From positions 3,953,786 to 4,017,785 of the forward strand of contig NZ_JAGIOO010000001.1 in the NCBI RefSeq assembly GCF_017876755.1: DNA of 64,000 nt. The letters run 5' to 3'. The notes below the pieces were generated by a model. It was not told the DNA's origin, searched no databases, and saw only the letters and a list, made by a program, of their open reading frames with translations. This DNA comes from Crossiella equi (GTDB lineage Bacteria > Actinomycetota > Actinomycetes > Mycobacteriales > Pseudonocardiaceae). The translations under genes and the position numbers were made by a program. Below are positions 9,243 to 17,058 of this stretch, piece by piece (position 1 is the first letter of the stretch; every line of letters begins with the position of its first letter).

Positions 9243-10247
9243 ATGGCTGCACCGTCATCGGCGACGGCTGCCGGTCCGGGCGAACACGCCCCGGCCGGCG
9301 GACCGGCGCTTCCCACCGAACTGGCCGACGCGACCAGGGACGACACCTCGCTGCGCCGGTTCCTCCACGGCCTGCCCGGGGTCGACCAGGTCGGCCTCGA
9401 GGCGCGCGCCGCGTCGCTGGCCACCCGGAGCATCAAGAAGGCCTCCAAGCTCTGGGCGATCGACACCGCCATCAGCATGGTCGACCTGACCACGCTGGAG
9501 GGCGCCGACACCCCCGGCAAGGTGCGCTCGCTCTGCGCCAAGGCCCGCAGGCCCGACCCGGAGCGCCCGGACGTGCCGCAGGTCGGCGCGGTCTGCGTGT
9601 ACCCGGACCTGGTGGCCACCGCGGTCGAGGCGCTGGCCGGGACCACGGTCGGTATCGCCAGCGTGGCGACGGCGTTCCCCAGCGGCCGCTCGAACCGGGC
9701 GGTCAAGCTGGCCGACACCGAGATGGCGGTCCAGGCGGGCGCCACCGAGATCGACATGGTGATCGACCGGGGCGCGTTCCTGGCCGGGCGCTACGGCCAG
9801 GTCTTCGACGAGATCGTGGCGGTCAAGGCGGCCTGCGGCGACGCGCACCTCAAGGTCATCCTGGAGACCGGCGAGCTCGCCACCTACGACAACATCCGGC
9901 GCGCGTCCTGGCTGGCGCTGCTCGCGGGCGGCGACTTCATCAAGACCTCCACCGGCAAGGTCTCCCCCGCCGCCACGCTGCCCACCACGCACCTGATGCT
10001 CCAGGCCGTGCGCGACTGGCGGGACAGCACTGGCGAGCTGCGCGGCGTGAAGCCCGCGGGCGGCATCCGCACCACCAAGGACGCGGTGCGCTACCTGGTC
10101 GCCGTGCACGAGGTGGCGGGCCCGGAATGGCTGGTCAACACGCTGTTCCGCTTCGGCGCCTCCAGCCTGCTCAACGACCTGCTGATGCAGCGACGGACCC
10201 AGCTCGAGGGCCACTACAGCGGCCCCGACTACGTGACGGTGGACTGA
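9243..10247 (+). CDS. deoC: Deoxyribose-phosphate aldolase
   Basis: 334 residues. Splits 2-deoxyribose-5-phosphate into glyceraldehyde-3-phosphate and acetaldehyde. The Schiff-base Lys is in GGDFIKTSTGK and the second active-site Lys in RGVKPAGGIRT. N-terminal extension of about 60 residues compared with E. coli DeoC, as in other actinobacteria. ATG chosen because TAGACT sits 7 nt upstream; longer in-frame starts would run through the upp promoter. Followed after 2 nt by an aldehyde dehydrogenase that can oxidise its acetaldehyde product. Confidence 0.96.
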   Translation: MAAPSSATAAGPGEHAPAGGPALPTELADATRDDTSLRRFLHGLPGVDQVGLEARAASLATRSIKKASKLWAIDTAISMVDLTTLEGADTPGKVRSLCAKARRPDPERPDVPQVGAVCVYPDLVATAVEALAGTTVGIASVATAFPSGRSNRAVKLADTEMAVQAGATEIDMVIDRGAFLAGRYGQVFDEIVAVKAACGDAHLKVILETGELATYDNIRRASWLALLAGGDFIKTSTGKVSPAATLPTTHLMLQAVRDWRDSTGELRGVKPAGGIRTTKDAVRYLVAVHEVAGPEWLVNTLFRFGASSLLNDLLMQRRTQLEGHYSGPDYVTVD

Positions 10248-10249
10248 CG

Positions 10250-11689
10250 ATGAGCAATCCCGTGTGGGAGTACGCCCCGGCCCCGGAGTCCCGGGACATC
10301 GCCAACCTCAAGGCGAACTACCGGATGTTCGTCGACGGCGAGTTCGTCGACGGCGAGGGCGAGCCGCTGAAGACGGTGAACCCGGGCACCGAGGAGGTGC
10401 TCGCCGAGGTGAGCACCGCCGCGCCGTCCGATGTGGACAAGGCGGTCAAGGTCGCCCGGCGCGCCTACGACAAGGTGTGGGGCCGCATGCCCGGCGCCGA
10501 GCGCGCCAAGTACCTGTACCGCATCGCGCGGATCATGCAGGAGCGCGGCCGCGAGCTGGCCGTGCTGGAGAGCCTGGACAACGGCAAGCCGATCAAGGAG
10601 TCGCGGGACGTCGACATCCCGACCGCGGCCGCGCACTTCTTCCACCACGCGGGCTGGGCGGACAAGCTCGGCTACGCCGGGTACGGCCCGGACCCGAAGC
10701 CGCTGGGCGTGGCGGGCCAGGTCATCCCGTGGAACTTCCCGCTGCTCATGCTGGCGTGGAAGATCGCGCCCGCGCTGGCGTGCGGCAACACCGTGGTGCT
10801 CAAGCCCGCCGAGACCACGCCGCTGACCGCGCTGGTCTTCGGCGAGATCTGCCAGCAGGCCGGGCTGCCCAACGGCGTGGTGAACATCCTGCCCGGCGCC
10901 GGGGACGTGGGCAGCGAGCTGGTCAACCACGGCGGTATCGACAAGGTGGCCTTCACCGGGTCCACCGACGTTGGCAAGCTGATCCAGTCCTCGCTGGCGG
11001 GCAGTGGCAAGAAGCTGACCCTGGAGCTGGGCGGCAAGGCCGCGAACGTGGTCTTCGACGACGCGCCGCTGGACCAGGCGGTCGAGGGCATCGTCAACGG
11101 CATCTTCTTCAACCAGGGCCACGTGTGCTGCGCGGGCTCGCGGCTGCTGGTGCAGGAGTCCATCGCCGAGGAGCTGATGGCCAAGCTGCGCGCCCGCGTG
11201 TCCACGCTGCGCCTGGGCGACCCGCTGGACAAGAACACCGACATCGGCGCGATCAACTCCAAGCCGCAGCTGGAGAAGATCCGCGAGCTGGTGGCCTCCG
11301 GCGACGCGGACGGCGCGGAGCGCTGGACCAGCCCGTGCCCGGTGCCGGACAAGGGCTTCTACTTCGCCCCGACCGTGTTCTCCGGTGTGCAGCAGGCCAT
11401 GCGCATCGCCCGCGAGGAGATCTTCGGGCCGGTGCTGTCCGTGCTCACCTTCCGCACCCCGGCCGAGGCGGTGGCCAAGGCCAACAACACCCCGTACGGC
11501 CTGTCCGCGGGCATCTGGACCGAGAAGGGCTCGCGCATCCTGTGGATGGCGCAGCAGCTGCGGGCCGGTGTGGTGTGGGCCAACACGTTCAACCGATTCG
11601 ACCCGACCGCGCCGTTCGGCGGGTTCGGCGAGTCGGGCTTCGGCCGCGAGGGCGGTCGCGCGGGTCTGGAGGCCTACCTCGATGTCTGA
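10250..11689 (+). CDS. NAD(P)-dependent aldehyde dehydrogenase
   Basis: 479 residues, full length. Catalytic Glu in LTLELGGK and nucleophilic Cys in NQGHVCCAGSR; cofactor motif FTGSTDVGK. ATG lies 2 nt after the deoC stop, so the genes are co-transcribed and probably coupled. The likely substrate is acetaldehyde from DeoC (inferred from context). Confidence 0.94.
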   Translation: MSNPVWEYAPAPESRDIANLKANYRMFVDGEFVDGEGEPLKTVNPGTEEVLAEVSTAAPSDVDKAVKVARRAYDKVWGRMPGAERAKYLYRIARIMQERGRELAVLESLDNGKPIKESRDVDIPTAAAHFFHHAGWADKLGYAGYGPDPKPLGVAGQVIPWNFPLLMLAWKIAPALACGNTVVLKPAETTPLTALVFGEICQQAGLPNGVVNILPGAGDVGSELVNHGGIDKVAFTGSTDVGKLIQSSLAGSGKKLTLELGGKAANVVFDDAPLDQAVEGIVNGIFFNQGHVCCAGSRLLVQESIAEELMAKLRARVSTLRLGDPLDKNTDIGAINSKPQLEKIRELVASGDADGAERWTSPCPVPDKGFYFAPTVFSGVQQAMRIAREEIFGPVLSVLTFRTPAEAVAKANNTPYGLSAGIWTEKGSRILWMAQQLRAGVVWANTFNRFDPTAPFGGFGESGFGREGGRAGLEAYLDV

Positions 11690-12548
11690 GCGGATCAGCG
11701 TTGCCAAGACCTACAAGCTCTACCTCGGCGGGAAGTTCCCCCGCTCGGAGTCCGGACGGGTGTACCCGGTGACCGACGCACGCGGCAAGTTCCTCGCCAA
11801 CGCCGCCCACGCCTCCCGCAAGGACGTCCGCGACGCGGTGGTGGCGGCCCGCGCGGCCTTCCCGAAGTGGTCGGGCGCCACCGCGTACAACCGGGGCCAG
11901 GTGCTCTACCGGGTGGCCGAGATGCTGGAGGGCCGCCGGGACCAGTTCATCGCCGAGGTCGCCCAGGCCGAGGGCGTGGCGGCGAAGAAGGCCGAGTCCA
12001 CTGTGGACGCGGCCGTGGACCGCTGGGTCTGGTACGCGGGCTGGACGGACAAGCTGGCCACGGTCCTGGGCGCGGCCAACCCGGTGGCGGGCCCGTACTT
12101 CTCCTTCACCACCCCGGAGCCGACGGGCGTGGTGGCGGTCTTCGCCCCGCAGAGCTCCTCCCTGTTGGGCCTGGTCAGCGCGGTGGCCCCGGTCATCGCG
12201 GCGGGCAACACCTGCGTCGTGGTCACCAGCGAGTCCCGCCCCCTCCCGGCGATCACCCTGTCCGAGGTGCTGGCCACCTCCGACCTGCCGGGCGGCGTGG
12301 TGAACCTGCTGACCGGCCGCACCTCGGAGCTGTCCCCGTGGCTCGCGGCCCACGCCGACGTCAACGCCCTGGACCCCACGGGCGTCCCGGCCGACGCGCG
12401 TGCGGACCTGGAGCGCGCGGCGGCGGGCACGGTCAAGCGCGTGCTGCGCACCCCGGCCAAGGAACCGGACTGGACCGCGACGCCGGACATCAGCCGCCTG
12501 CGCGCGTTCCTGGAGCACAAGACGGTCTGGCACCCCACGGGGATCTGA
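11682..12548 (+). CDS. Truncated aldehyde dehydrogenase-like protein, no catalytic domain
   Basis: 288 residues aligning only with the N-terminal cofactor-binding half of aldehyde dehydrogenases (GGKFPRSESGR, then TGVVAVFAPQ and VIAAGNTCVV). The LELGGK Glu and the Cys nucleophile are absent; the chain runs from LLTGRTSEL directly into a short C-terminal helix region. It overlaps the complete dehydrogenase gene by 8 nt, so it is translated with it. There are no internal stops, so it looks like a maintained non-catalytic partner rather than a fresh pseudogene. Streptomyces also has paired ALDH genes at deoC, as I recall. Confidence 0.85.
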   Translation: MSERISVAKTYKLYLGGKFPRSESGRVYPVTDARGKFLANAAHASRKDVRDAVVAARAAFPKWSGATAYNRGQVLYRVAEMLEGRRDQFIAEVAQAEGVAAKKAESTVDAAVDRWVWYAGWTDKLATVLGAANPVAGPYFSFTTPEPTGVVAVFAPQSSSLLGLVSAVAPVIAAGNTCVVVTSESRPLPAITLSEVLATSDLPGGVVNLLTGRTSELSPWLAAHADVNALDPTGVPADARADLERAAAGTVKRVLRTPAKEPDWTATPDISRLRAFLEHKTVWHPTGI

Positions 12549-12553
12549 GCCGA

Positions 12554-12581
12554 CGGGGGCGGTCCACGACGGGCCGCCCCC
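12554..12581. terminator. Terminator hairpin between convergent genes
   Basis: GGGGGCGG/CCGCCCCC stem immediately after the deoC operon and before the stop of the minus-strand membrane gene. Confidence 0.6.
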
Positions 12582-12584
12582 GGT

Positions 12585-12956
12585 TCAGCGGTGCCGCTCC
12601 CGAAGCACGAACACCGCCGTCACCGCGGCGGTTCCGAGCAGGGCGTAGCCCGCCCAGCCCGGGACCGGGAGGTCCGGCAGCCCACGCGCCAGCAGGTGCA
12701 CGGGGTAGAGCACGGCGAGCACCACGGCCACGAGCAGCACCGCCAGCCCCGCGCGCCGCGGGCCCGACACGTCCGAGCCCCGCCCGCTCGCCCACGTCTC
12801 CACCACCCCGAGCACCGGGGCGGCCACCAGCAACAACACCAGCACCGCGGGCGGCACCCGCACCGGGTCGGCCAGCAACACCACGGCCCCGCCCCCGAAC
12901 AGGGCGAGCAGCCAGTAGCCGAACGCGATGTTCGGCCAGGTCACATACGCCTTCAT
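12585..12956 (-). CDS. Small integral membrane protein
   Basis: 123 residues with four predicted membrane segments (FGYWLLALFGGGAVVLL, VLVLLLVAAPVLGVV, LAVLLVAVVLAVLY, YALLGTAAVTAVFVL). No family recognised. The ATG overlaps the upstream gene stop (ATGA), so the two are coupled. Confidence 0.7.
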   Translation of the reverse strand: MKAYVTWPNIAFGYWLLALFGGGAVVLLADPVRVPPAVLVLLLVAAPVLGVVETWASGRGSDVSGPRRAGLAVLLVAVVLAVLYPVHLLARGLPDLPVPGWAGYALLGTAAVTAVFVLRERHR

Positions 12957-13198
12957 CGCCAGCTCCCCGTCCGGTGCCGTTGCGCCTGCCGGGCCTCGTC
13001 CCCGCGCGCGCCGAGCCTCCGGTGCGTCAGCGCCAGCCTGCCGAAGCCGGCCACGAATGAGTCGACCGCCATGCCGCCGACGGAGACCCGCCGGCCGATC
13101 TTGCTCCGCCGGGTCTTCTCCGCCTGGCTGGTCCGCCCCGCCGGCAGCGGCAGTGCCGCGGCGACGTACCACCAGCCCCACCGCACGTCGTTGTGCAT
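12953..13198 (-). CDS. Hypothetical basic protein
   Basis: 81 residues, Arg/Gly rich, no recognised domain. Possible short N-terminal hydrophobic stretch (WGWWYVAAALPLP). The start at 13198 is preferred to the upstream GTG at 13216 as it is an ATG after a purine-rich stretch. Support is mainly the 4-nt overlap with the downstream membrane gene. Confidence 0.5.
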   Translation of the reverse strand: MHNDVRWGWWYVAAALPLPAGRTSQAEKTRRSKIGRRVSVGGMAVDSFVAGFGRLALTHRRLGARGDEARQAQRHRTGSWR

Positions 13199-13299
13199 CT
13201 CTGCCCCCGGAGGCACCGGGAAAGGTCTTGATCAAGCCGGGTTCTCCCACATGAGGAAGGCGACGTCGAGCCCAGGCAACCTCCTGGCGCCGGACGGTG

Positions 13300-13881
13300 T
13301 CAACGGATGCGCCAGTCCAGCCTGCCGTCGGGCGTCACCGTGGGGTGGCTGTGCCCGACCGGGGTGCCCGACTCCAGGGCGTCGGCGACCTCGGTGAGCA
13401 TGACGGCCAGGCTGCTCCACTCCGGTTTGTGCACCTCGGAGCGTTCCTGGTCCCACTCCAGGACGCAGCCGTGCAGCGGGCCCGGGCGGAGGTCGACGAC
13501 CAGGGCGTCGCCGCAGCCGTCGAAGGCGATGGGGACCCAGGCCGGGTGGAAGGAGCGGGCGGCGGTGCCCGCCTCGGGCTCGGCGTCCGGTTCGGCCCAC
13601 TGCTCCCGCCACCGCAGCCGCCGCCACTCCCGGGCGTCGAAGGCGCTGCGCGTGCTGTGCGGGGTGTAGAAGGGCGGGAAGATCTCGGCGAAGTCGGTGC
13701 GCACGGTGCCGTCGCACAGCGTCCACCACTGCCGCAGCTCGGCCGAGAACGTCAGCCCGAGGCGGCGCTCCAGGTCCTCCACCTCGGCGGGCGCCGCCCC
13801 CGGCCGCAGGAGTTCGTGTGTTGTGGGCGCGCTCTCGGCCAGCCAGGTCCACAGCCGGCCCCAGCCCTCGGCAACGTCCAT
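13300..13881 (-). CDS. SMI1/KNR4 (SUKH) family protein
   Basis: 193 residues. The N-terminal EVEDLERRLGLTFSAELRQWWTLCDG is the SUKH signature (helix, then the ELxxWWxLCDG turn), and SFHPAWVPIAFDGCGDALVVDLRPG is the conserved beta core. SUKH proteins often act as immunity proteins to secreted toxins but also have housekeeping roles. It stands alone on the minus strand near a type VII secretion cassette; a link is only a suggestion. ATG at 13881 gives the usual family N-terminus. Confidence 0.85.
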   Translation of the reverse strand: MDVAEGWGRLWTWLAESAPTTHELLRPGAAPAEVEDLERRLGLTFSAELRQWWTLCDGTVRTDFAEIFPPFYTPHSTRSAFDAREWRRLRWREQWAEPDAEPEAGTAARSFHPAWVPIAFDGCGDALVVDLRPGPLHGCVLEWDQERSEVHKPEWSSLAVMLTEVADALESGTPVGHSHPTVTPDGRLDWRIR

Positions 13882-14024
13882 ACCGCCATGCTCCCAGCTC
13901 ACGCCGGGTTCCGCTGCGGCCAACCCGTGATCATCGTTGAGCCGACCGGAGCAAAATCGGCAAGTTCCTGACTCAATACAACAAAATCCCGGCCGACCGG
14001 GTGCCCCTGATCGCGTTCTCGTCC

Positions 14025-14067
14025 GGAAAAAATCCGGCGGGGCTGGCCCCCGACGCCAGCCCCGCCG
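14025..14067 (-). terminator. padR intrinsic terminator
   Basis: Perfect 12-bp stem CGGCGGGGCTGG/CCAGCCCCGCCG (14035-14046 with 14056-14067), followed on the minus strand by a run of six T, just past the padR stop. Confidence 0.75.
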
Positions 14068-14081
14068 AACCCGGGCGGAGA

Positions 14082-14441
14082 TCAGCCCAGGGTCGCCTCC
14101 CGCACGCCGCGCTGGACGACCGTGGTCGCCGCGCCCGCGAAGGCCGTCCACTGTGGAGCTTTCTCGGCGAGCTCGCGCCTGCCGCTCCGGCTGATCTCGT
14201 AGAACTTGCGCCCCGGCCCGCCGTCGCCGGCACGCCAGGAGCTGTGCAGCAGCCCGGCTTCCTCCAGCCGGTTCAGCAGCGGGTAGAGCGTGCCGCCCTT
14301 GACCTCGCCGAGGCCGGAGTCGGCCAGCTGCTGCGAGATCAGGTAGCCGTAGCTCTCCCCCGACTCGGCCAGCAGCGCCAGCACCGCGAGGTCGAGGACG
14401 CCGCGCAGCCACTGCGCCTGTCTCACCTCGGCCTGCCGCAC
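14082..14441 (-). CDS. PadR family transcriptional regulator
   Basis: About 119 residues: PadR winged helix (LDLAVLALLAESGESYGYLISQQL, then GGTLYPLLNRLEEAGLL) plus a short dimerisation helix. The frame is open to an ATG at 14474, but that start would run through the operator repeats at 14461-14500. GTG at 14441 follows a -10-like TACCTT by 6 nt and is preferred; the start is uncertain. It is monocistronic and probably autorepressed. The divergent target may be the type VII secretion genes starting at 14647. Confidence 0.88.
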   Translation of the reverse strand: MRQAEVRQAQWLRGVLDLAVLALLAESGESYGYLISQQLADSGLGEVKGGTLYPLLNRLEEAGLLHSSWRAGDGGPGRKFYEISRSGRRELAEKAPQWTAFAGAATTVVQRGVREATLG

Positions 14442-14460
14442 TCCTACAAGGTACTGCCAT

Positions 14461-14500
14461 CTAGCTGACTCCACAAACTAGCTGGTTGTGACAACTAGCT
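14461..14500. repeat. Three CTAGCT half-sites phased at 17 bp (PadR operator)
   Basis: CTAGCT at 14461, 14478 and 14495, exactly 17 bp apart, in the divergent region between padR and the type VII secretion cassette. Probable PadR binding array. Confidence 0.55.
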
Positions 14501-14646
14501 TGCACCACGACATAGTCGGTCGCGTGAATCCGGCCATCCGGCCCCCGAACCCGCCTGACGTGCGGCAAGCTGGGACGATCCGCCGGAACCGGAGGGCCCT
14601 CGCCCGCGTCGAACCCGGCGGGATCGAGCACACGGGGAAGGACGCG

Positions 14647-14967
14647 ATGGCCGAGAAGGGCTTCAAGGTCGACCCGGCCGCGTTGCGGGGCTACTCGAAC
14701 GCGGTCAAGGGCCTGTCCGGGGAGGTGGGCAAGGTCGGCACCGGCACGCTGGCCGGGACGAACGCGCTGCCCGCCAACGCCTTCGGCACGATCGGCGCGG
14801 AGGTCTCGGGCGCCCTGACCCCAGCCGTGCAGGGCATCCTCGACGGCATCGCCGCGGCCGCGAAGGCCATGACCGAGCTGGGCACCGCGGTCAGCAGCAC
14901 GCTCACCGACTACGAGCGCCAGGACGACGACCACGCGCAGCAGGTCAAGCGCGCGGGTACGCGCTGA
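14647..14967 (+). CDS. Type VII secretion target (EspC/DUF2580-like)
   Basis: 106 residues of two long amphipathic helices separated by a Gly/Pro turn, as in small EspC-like ESX-associated proteins: KVDPAALRGYSNAVKGL at the N-terminus and AAAKAMTELGTAVSSTLTDYERQDDDHAQ at the C-terminus. ATG at 14647 follows GGGGAAGGA. First of four co-directional genes. It should be exported with or help export the NlpC/P60 protein encoded next. No ESX machinery genes are in the window. Confidence 0.8.
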   Translation: MAEKGFKVDPAALRGYSNAVKGLSGEVGKVGTGTLAGTNALPANAFGTIGAEVSGALTPAVQGILDGIAAAAKAMTELGTAVSSTLTDYERQDDDHAQQVKRAGTR

Positions 14968-14992
14968 GCACGGCACAGGGGGAACAGCAGGG

Positions 14993-16144
14993 ATGTCCGA
15001 TGTCGAGGCCGTGCTCAACGGTCTGACCGAGAAGCTGCGGCAGATGGTCAAGGACGTGGACGGCGACCACGGCGCCGCACAGCGCGCGGCCACCGCCCTG
15101 GGCCAGGCCAACACCGCGCTCGCCGACCTCAAGGGCAGACACAACGGCTCGTTCAAGTCGGCGATGAACGGCTGGTACGGCGACCGCGCCAACGTCTTCC
15201 AGGGCCGGGTGGCCACCCTGGAGGGCTCGGTGGACAAGCTCGCCGGGAACTGCAAGACCGCCCAGGACGCGGTGAACAGCGCGCACAACGCGGTCACCAC
15301 GGCCAAGGGCAACCTCGAGAGGATCATCAACGAGCTGCGCACCGCGGTCACCCCGCAGGTGGAGGCCGCGCTCGCGGGCAAGCACACCGGGCAGAAGGCC
15401 AGCGTGCCGCAGGCGATCTCGCAGTGCGCCTGCACCGCCGCCACGTACAACCTCAAGGGCGAGCAGGAGATCACCAAGGCCAAGCAGGCCCTGGGCGAGG
15501 CCGCGGGCAAGCTGCGCGGCATCCCCGGCGTGGACGTCGGCTCGCTCGGCGGCATGGGCGGTGCGCTCGGCGGCGGTGTGGACGGCACCAGCACCTCCTC
15601 GGCCTCCGGCCGCAACGGCTCGGGCGGGCACTCCGGCTCGTCCGGGGGCGGCGGGGGTGGCGGAGGTGGCGGCGGCGCCGGTGGTGGGGGCGGGGGCGGC
15701 GGCGTGCCGCACTCGAACCTGCCGGTGGCCATCCCGCCGCAGCCGGGTTCGGGCGTGGACGTCAACCTGCCCGGCGGCAAGACCGTGCAGGCGCCGAACG
15801 AGATCGCCGCGGCCGCCGTGCGCAAGGCGCTGACCGCGCTCGGCACGCCCTACGTGTGGGCGGCCTCCAACCCGCCGCAGGGCACCGACTGCTCCGGCCT
15901 GACCAAGTGGTCCTACGCCGCGGCGGGCTTCGAGCTGCCCCGGCACTCGGCGGCGCAGGCCATGGGCGCGCAGGTGCCGCCCGGCCAGCTGCTGCCCGGT
16001 GACCTGGTGGTGTGGAAGGGTCACGTGGCGATGTACATCGGGGACGGCCAGATCATCGAGGCGGGCGACCCGGTGCAGATCGGCAAGCTGCGCACGACCA
16101 ACAGCGGGATGCCGTTCATGGGCTTCTTCCGGCCCACCGGCTGA
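14993..16144 (+). CDS. Type VII-associated NlpC/P60 cell-wall hydrolase
   Basis: 383 residues in three parts: an alpha-helical N-terminus with an ESX-like NGWYGDRA turn (residues 1-165), a Ser/Gly linker with long Gly runs (about 195-240), and a C-terminal NlpC/P60 cysteine peptidase (265-383). Catalytic Cys300 is in TDCSGL and His344 in WKGHVAMYIG. NlpC/P60 enzymes cut D-gamma-Glu-meso-DAP bonds in peptidoglycan. There is no Sec signal peptide; export via a type VII pathway through the helical domain is inferred. Confidence 0.88.
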   Translation: MSDVEAVLNGLTEKLRQMVKDVDGDHGAAQRAATALGQANTALADLKGRHNGSFKSAMNGWYGDRANVFQGRVATLEGSVDKLAGNCKTAQDAVNSAHNAVTTAKGNLERIINELRTAVTPQVEAALAGKHTGQKASVPQAISQCACTAATYNLKGEQEITKAKQALGEAAGKLRGIPGVDVGSLGGMGGALGGGVDGTSTSSASGRNGSGGHSGSSGGGGGGGGGGGAGGGGGGGGVPHSNLPVAIPPQPGSGVDVNLPGGKTVQAPNEIAAAAVRKALTALGTPYVWAASNPPQGTDCSGLTKWSYAAAGFELPRHSAAQAMGAQVPPGQLLPGDLVVWKGHVAMYIGDGQIIEAGDPVQIGKLRTTNSGMPFMGFFRPTG

Positions 16145-16156
16145 GGGGGGGGCGGG

Positions 16157-16549
16157 ATGGACGACTTCGTCGAGGCGGACAACGCACGCGCCGCGCGGAA
16201 GATCGCGGACACCGAGGCGCGCATCACCGAGCGGCTGGCCCGTTCGGGTCCCGTGCTCGGCCAGGCCCGCTCCGCCGACGGCGCGGTCAGCGTGACCGTG
16301 GCGCCCGGCGGTGAGCTGCGCGAGGTGCGCATCGACCCGCGCGCGCTGAACATGGGCATGCCGCAGCTGGCCGACGAGGTGGTCAAGCAGGCGCGGCGGG
16401 CCACCCGGGACGCGGCCGGGCGGCTGCACCGCACCATGGACGGCGTGCTGGACGCGAAGGCCGCCGAGGGGCTGACCGCGCTGGGCCTGCCGCCGCAGCC
16501 GGTCGAGGACGACGAGGACCCGGGTTCGTTCCTGCGGAGGGCACGATGA
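16157..16549 (+). CDS. YbaB/EbfC family protein
   Basis: 130 residues: N-terminal helix, then the YbaB beta-hairpin SVTVAPGGELREVRIDPRAL and a C-terminal helix. The YbaB fold binds DNA as nucleoid-associated dimers, but in actinomycetes many copies sit in type VII secretion loci with unknown role. It overlaps the next gene by 4 nt. Confidence 0.78.
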   Translation: MDDFVEADNARAARKIADTEARITERLARSGPVLGQARSADGAVSVTVAPGGELREVRIDPRALNMGMPQLADEVVKQARRATRDAAGRLHRTMDGVLDAKAAEGLTALGLPPQPVEDDEDPGSFLRRAR

Positions 16550-16995
16550 GCGAATACAGCGCCGCCGAGGACGCCCTGCGCGCCAGCGAGGCCATGGCCG
16601 CCGAGATGGCGCGCGTGGTGGGGCAGGCCCGCAGCCAGGACGGCCTGGTCGCGGCCACGGTCAACGCCAACGGCGAGCTGGTGCAGCTGTGGCTGGACCC
16701 GGCCGCGGACCGGCTGGGCGCGGACCGGCTCGGTCAGGTGATCACCGAGACCGCGCGGCTGGCCACCGAGTTCGCCGTGCAGCGCTGCTGGAACGTGCTG
16801 GCCAAGGGCATGGGCGATGAGTTCACCGCCCTGGCCGAGGCCGTCGGCGGCACCGCGCCGGCCCGGGCCGCGGGCTGGGACAGCGCGAAGGTGGAAGGCG
16901 TGCCGGTCAGCCGGGCGCCCCGTCCGACCGCCGAGCCGGAGGAGGACGAGGACGTGCTGAGCTTCGACCTGTCCAGTCTTCGCTCGGACCGGTGA
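16546..16995 (+). CDS. YbaB/EbfC family protein, second copy
   Basis: 149 residues with the same fold as the preceding gene product (helix, AATVNANGELVQLWLDP hairpin, helix) and an acidic C-terminal tail (EPEEDEDVLSFDL). The ATGA overlap at 16546-16549 couples it to the first copy. The pair probably heterodimerises (inference). Confidence 0.78.
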   Translation: MSEYSAAEDALRASEAMAAEMARVVGQARSQDGLVAATVNANGELVQLWLDPAADRLGADRLGQVITETARLATEFAVQRCWNVLAKGMGDEFTALAEAVGGTAPARAAGWDSAKVEGVPVSRAPRPTAEPEEDEDVLSFDLSSLRSDR

Positions 16996-17058
16996 TCCGT
17001 TGCTGACCGTGAACCCGTAGGCTGCGGCCGAATCCGACAGGCGACCCGGAGGCAGGGA

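Noticed and set aside
13300-13881. SUKH protein as immunity to the nearby NlpC/P60 protein
   Set aside because: The genes are on opposite strands, separated by padR, and NlpC/P60 hydrolases of this type are not known to need SUKH immunity; kept only as a remark.
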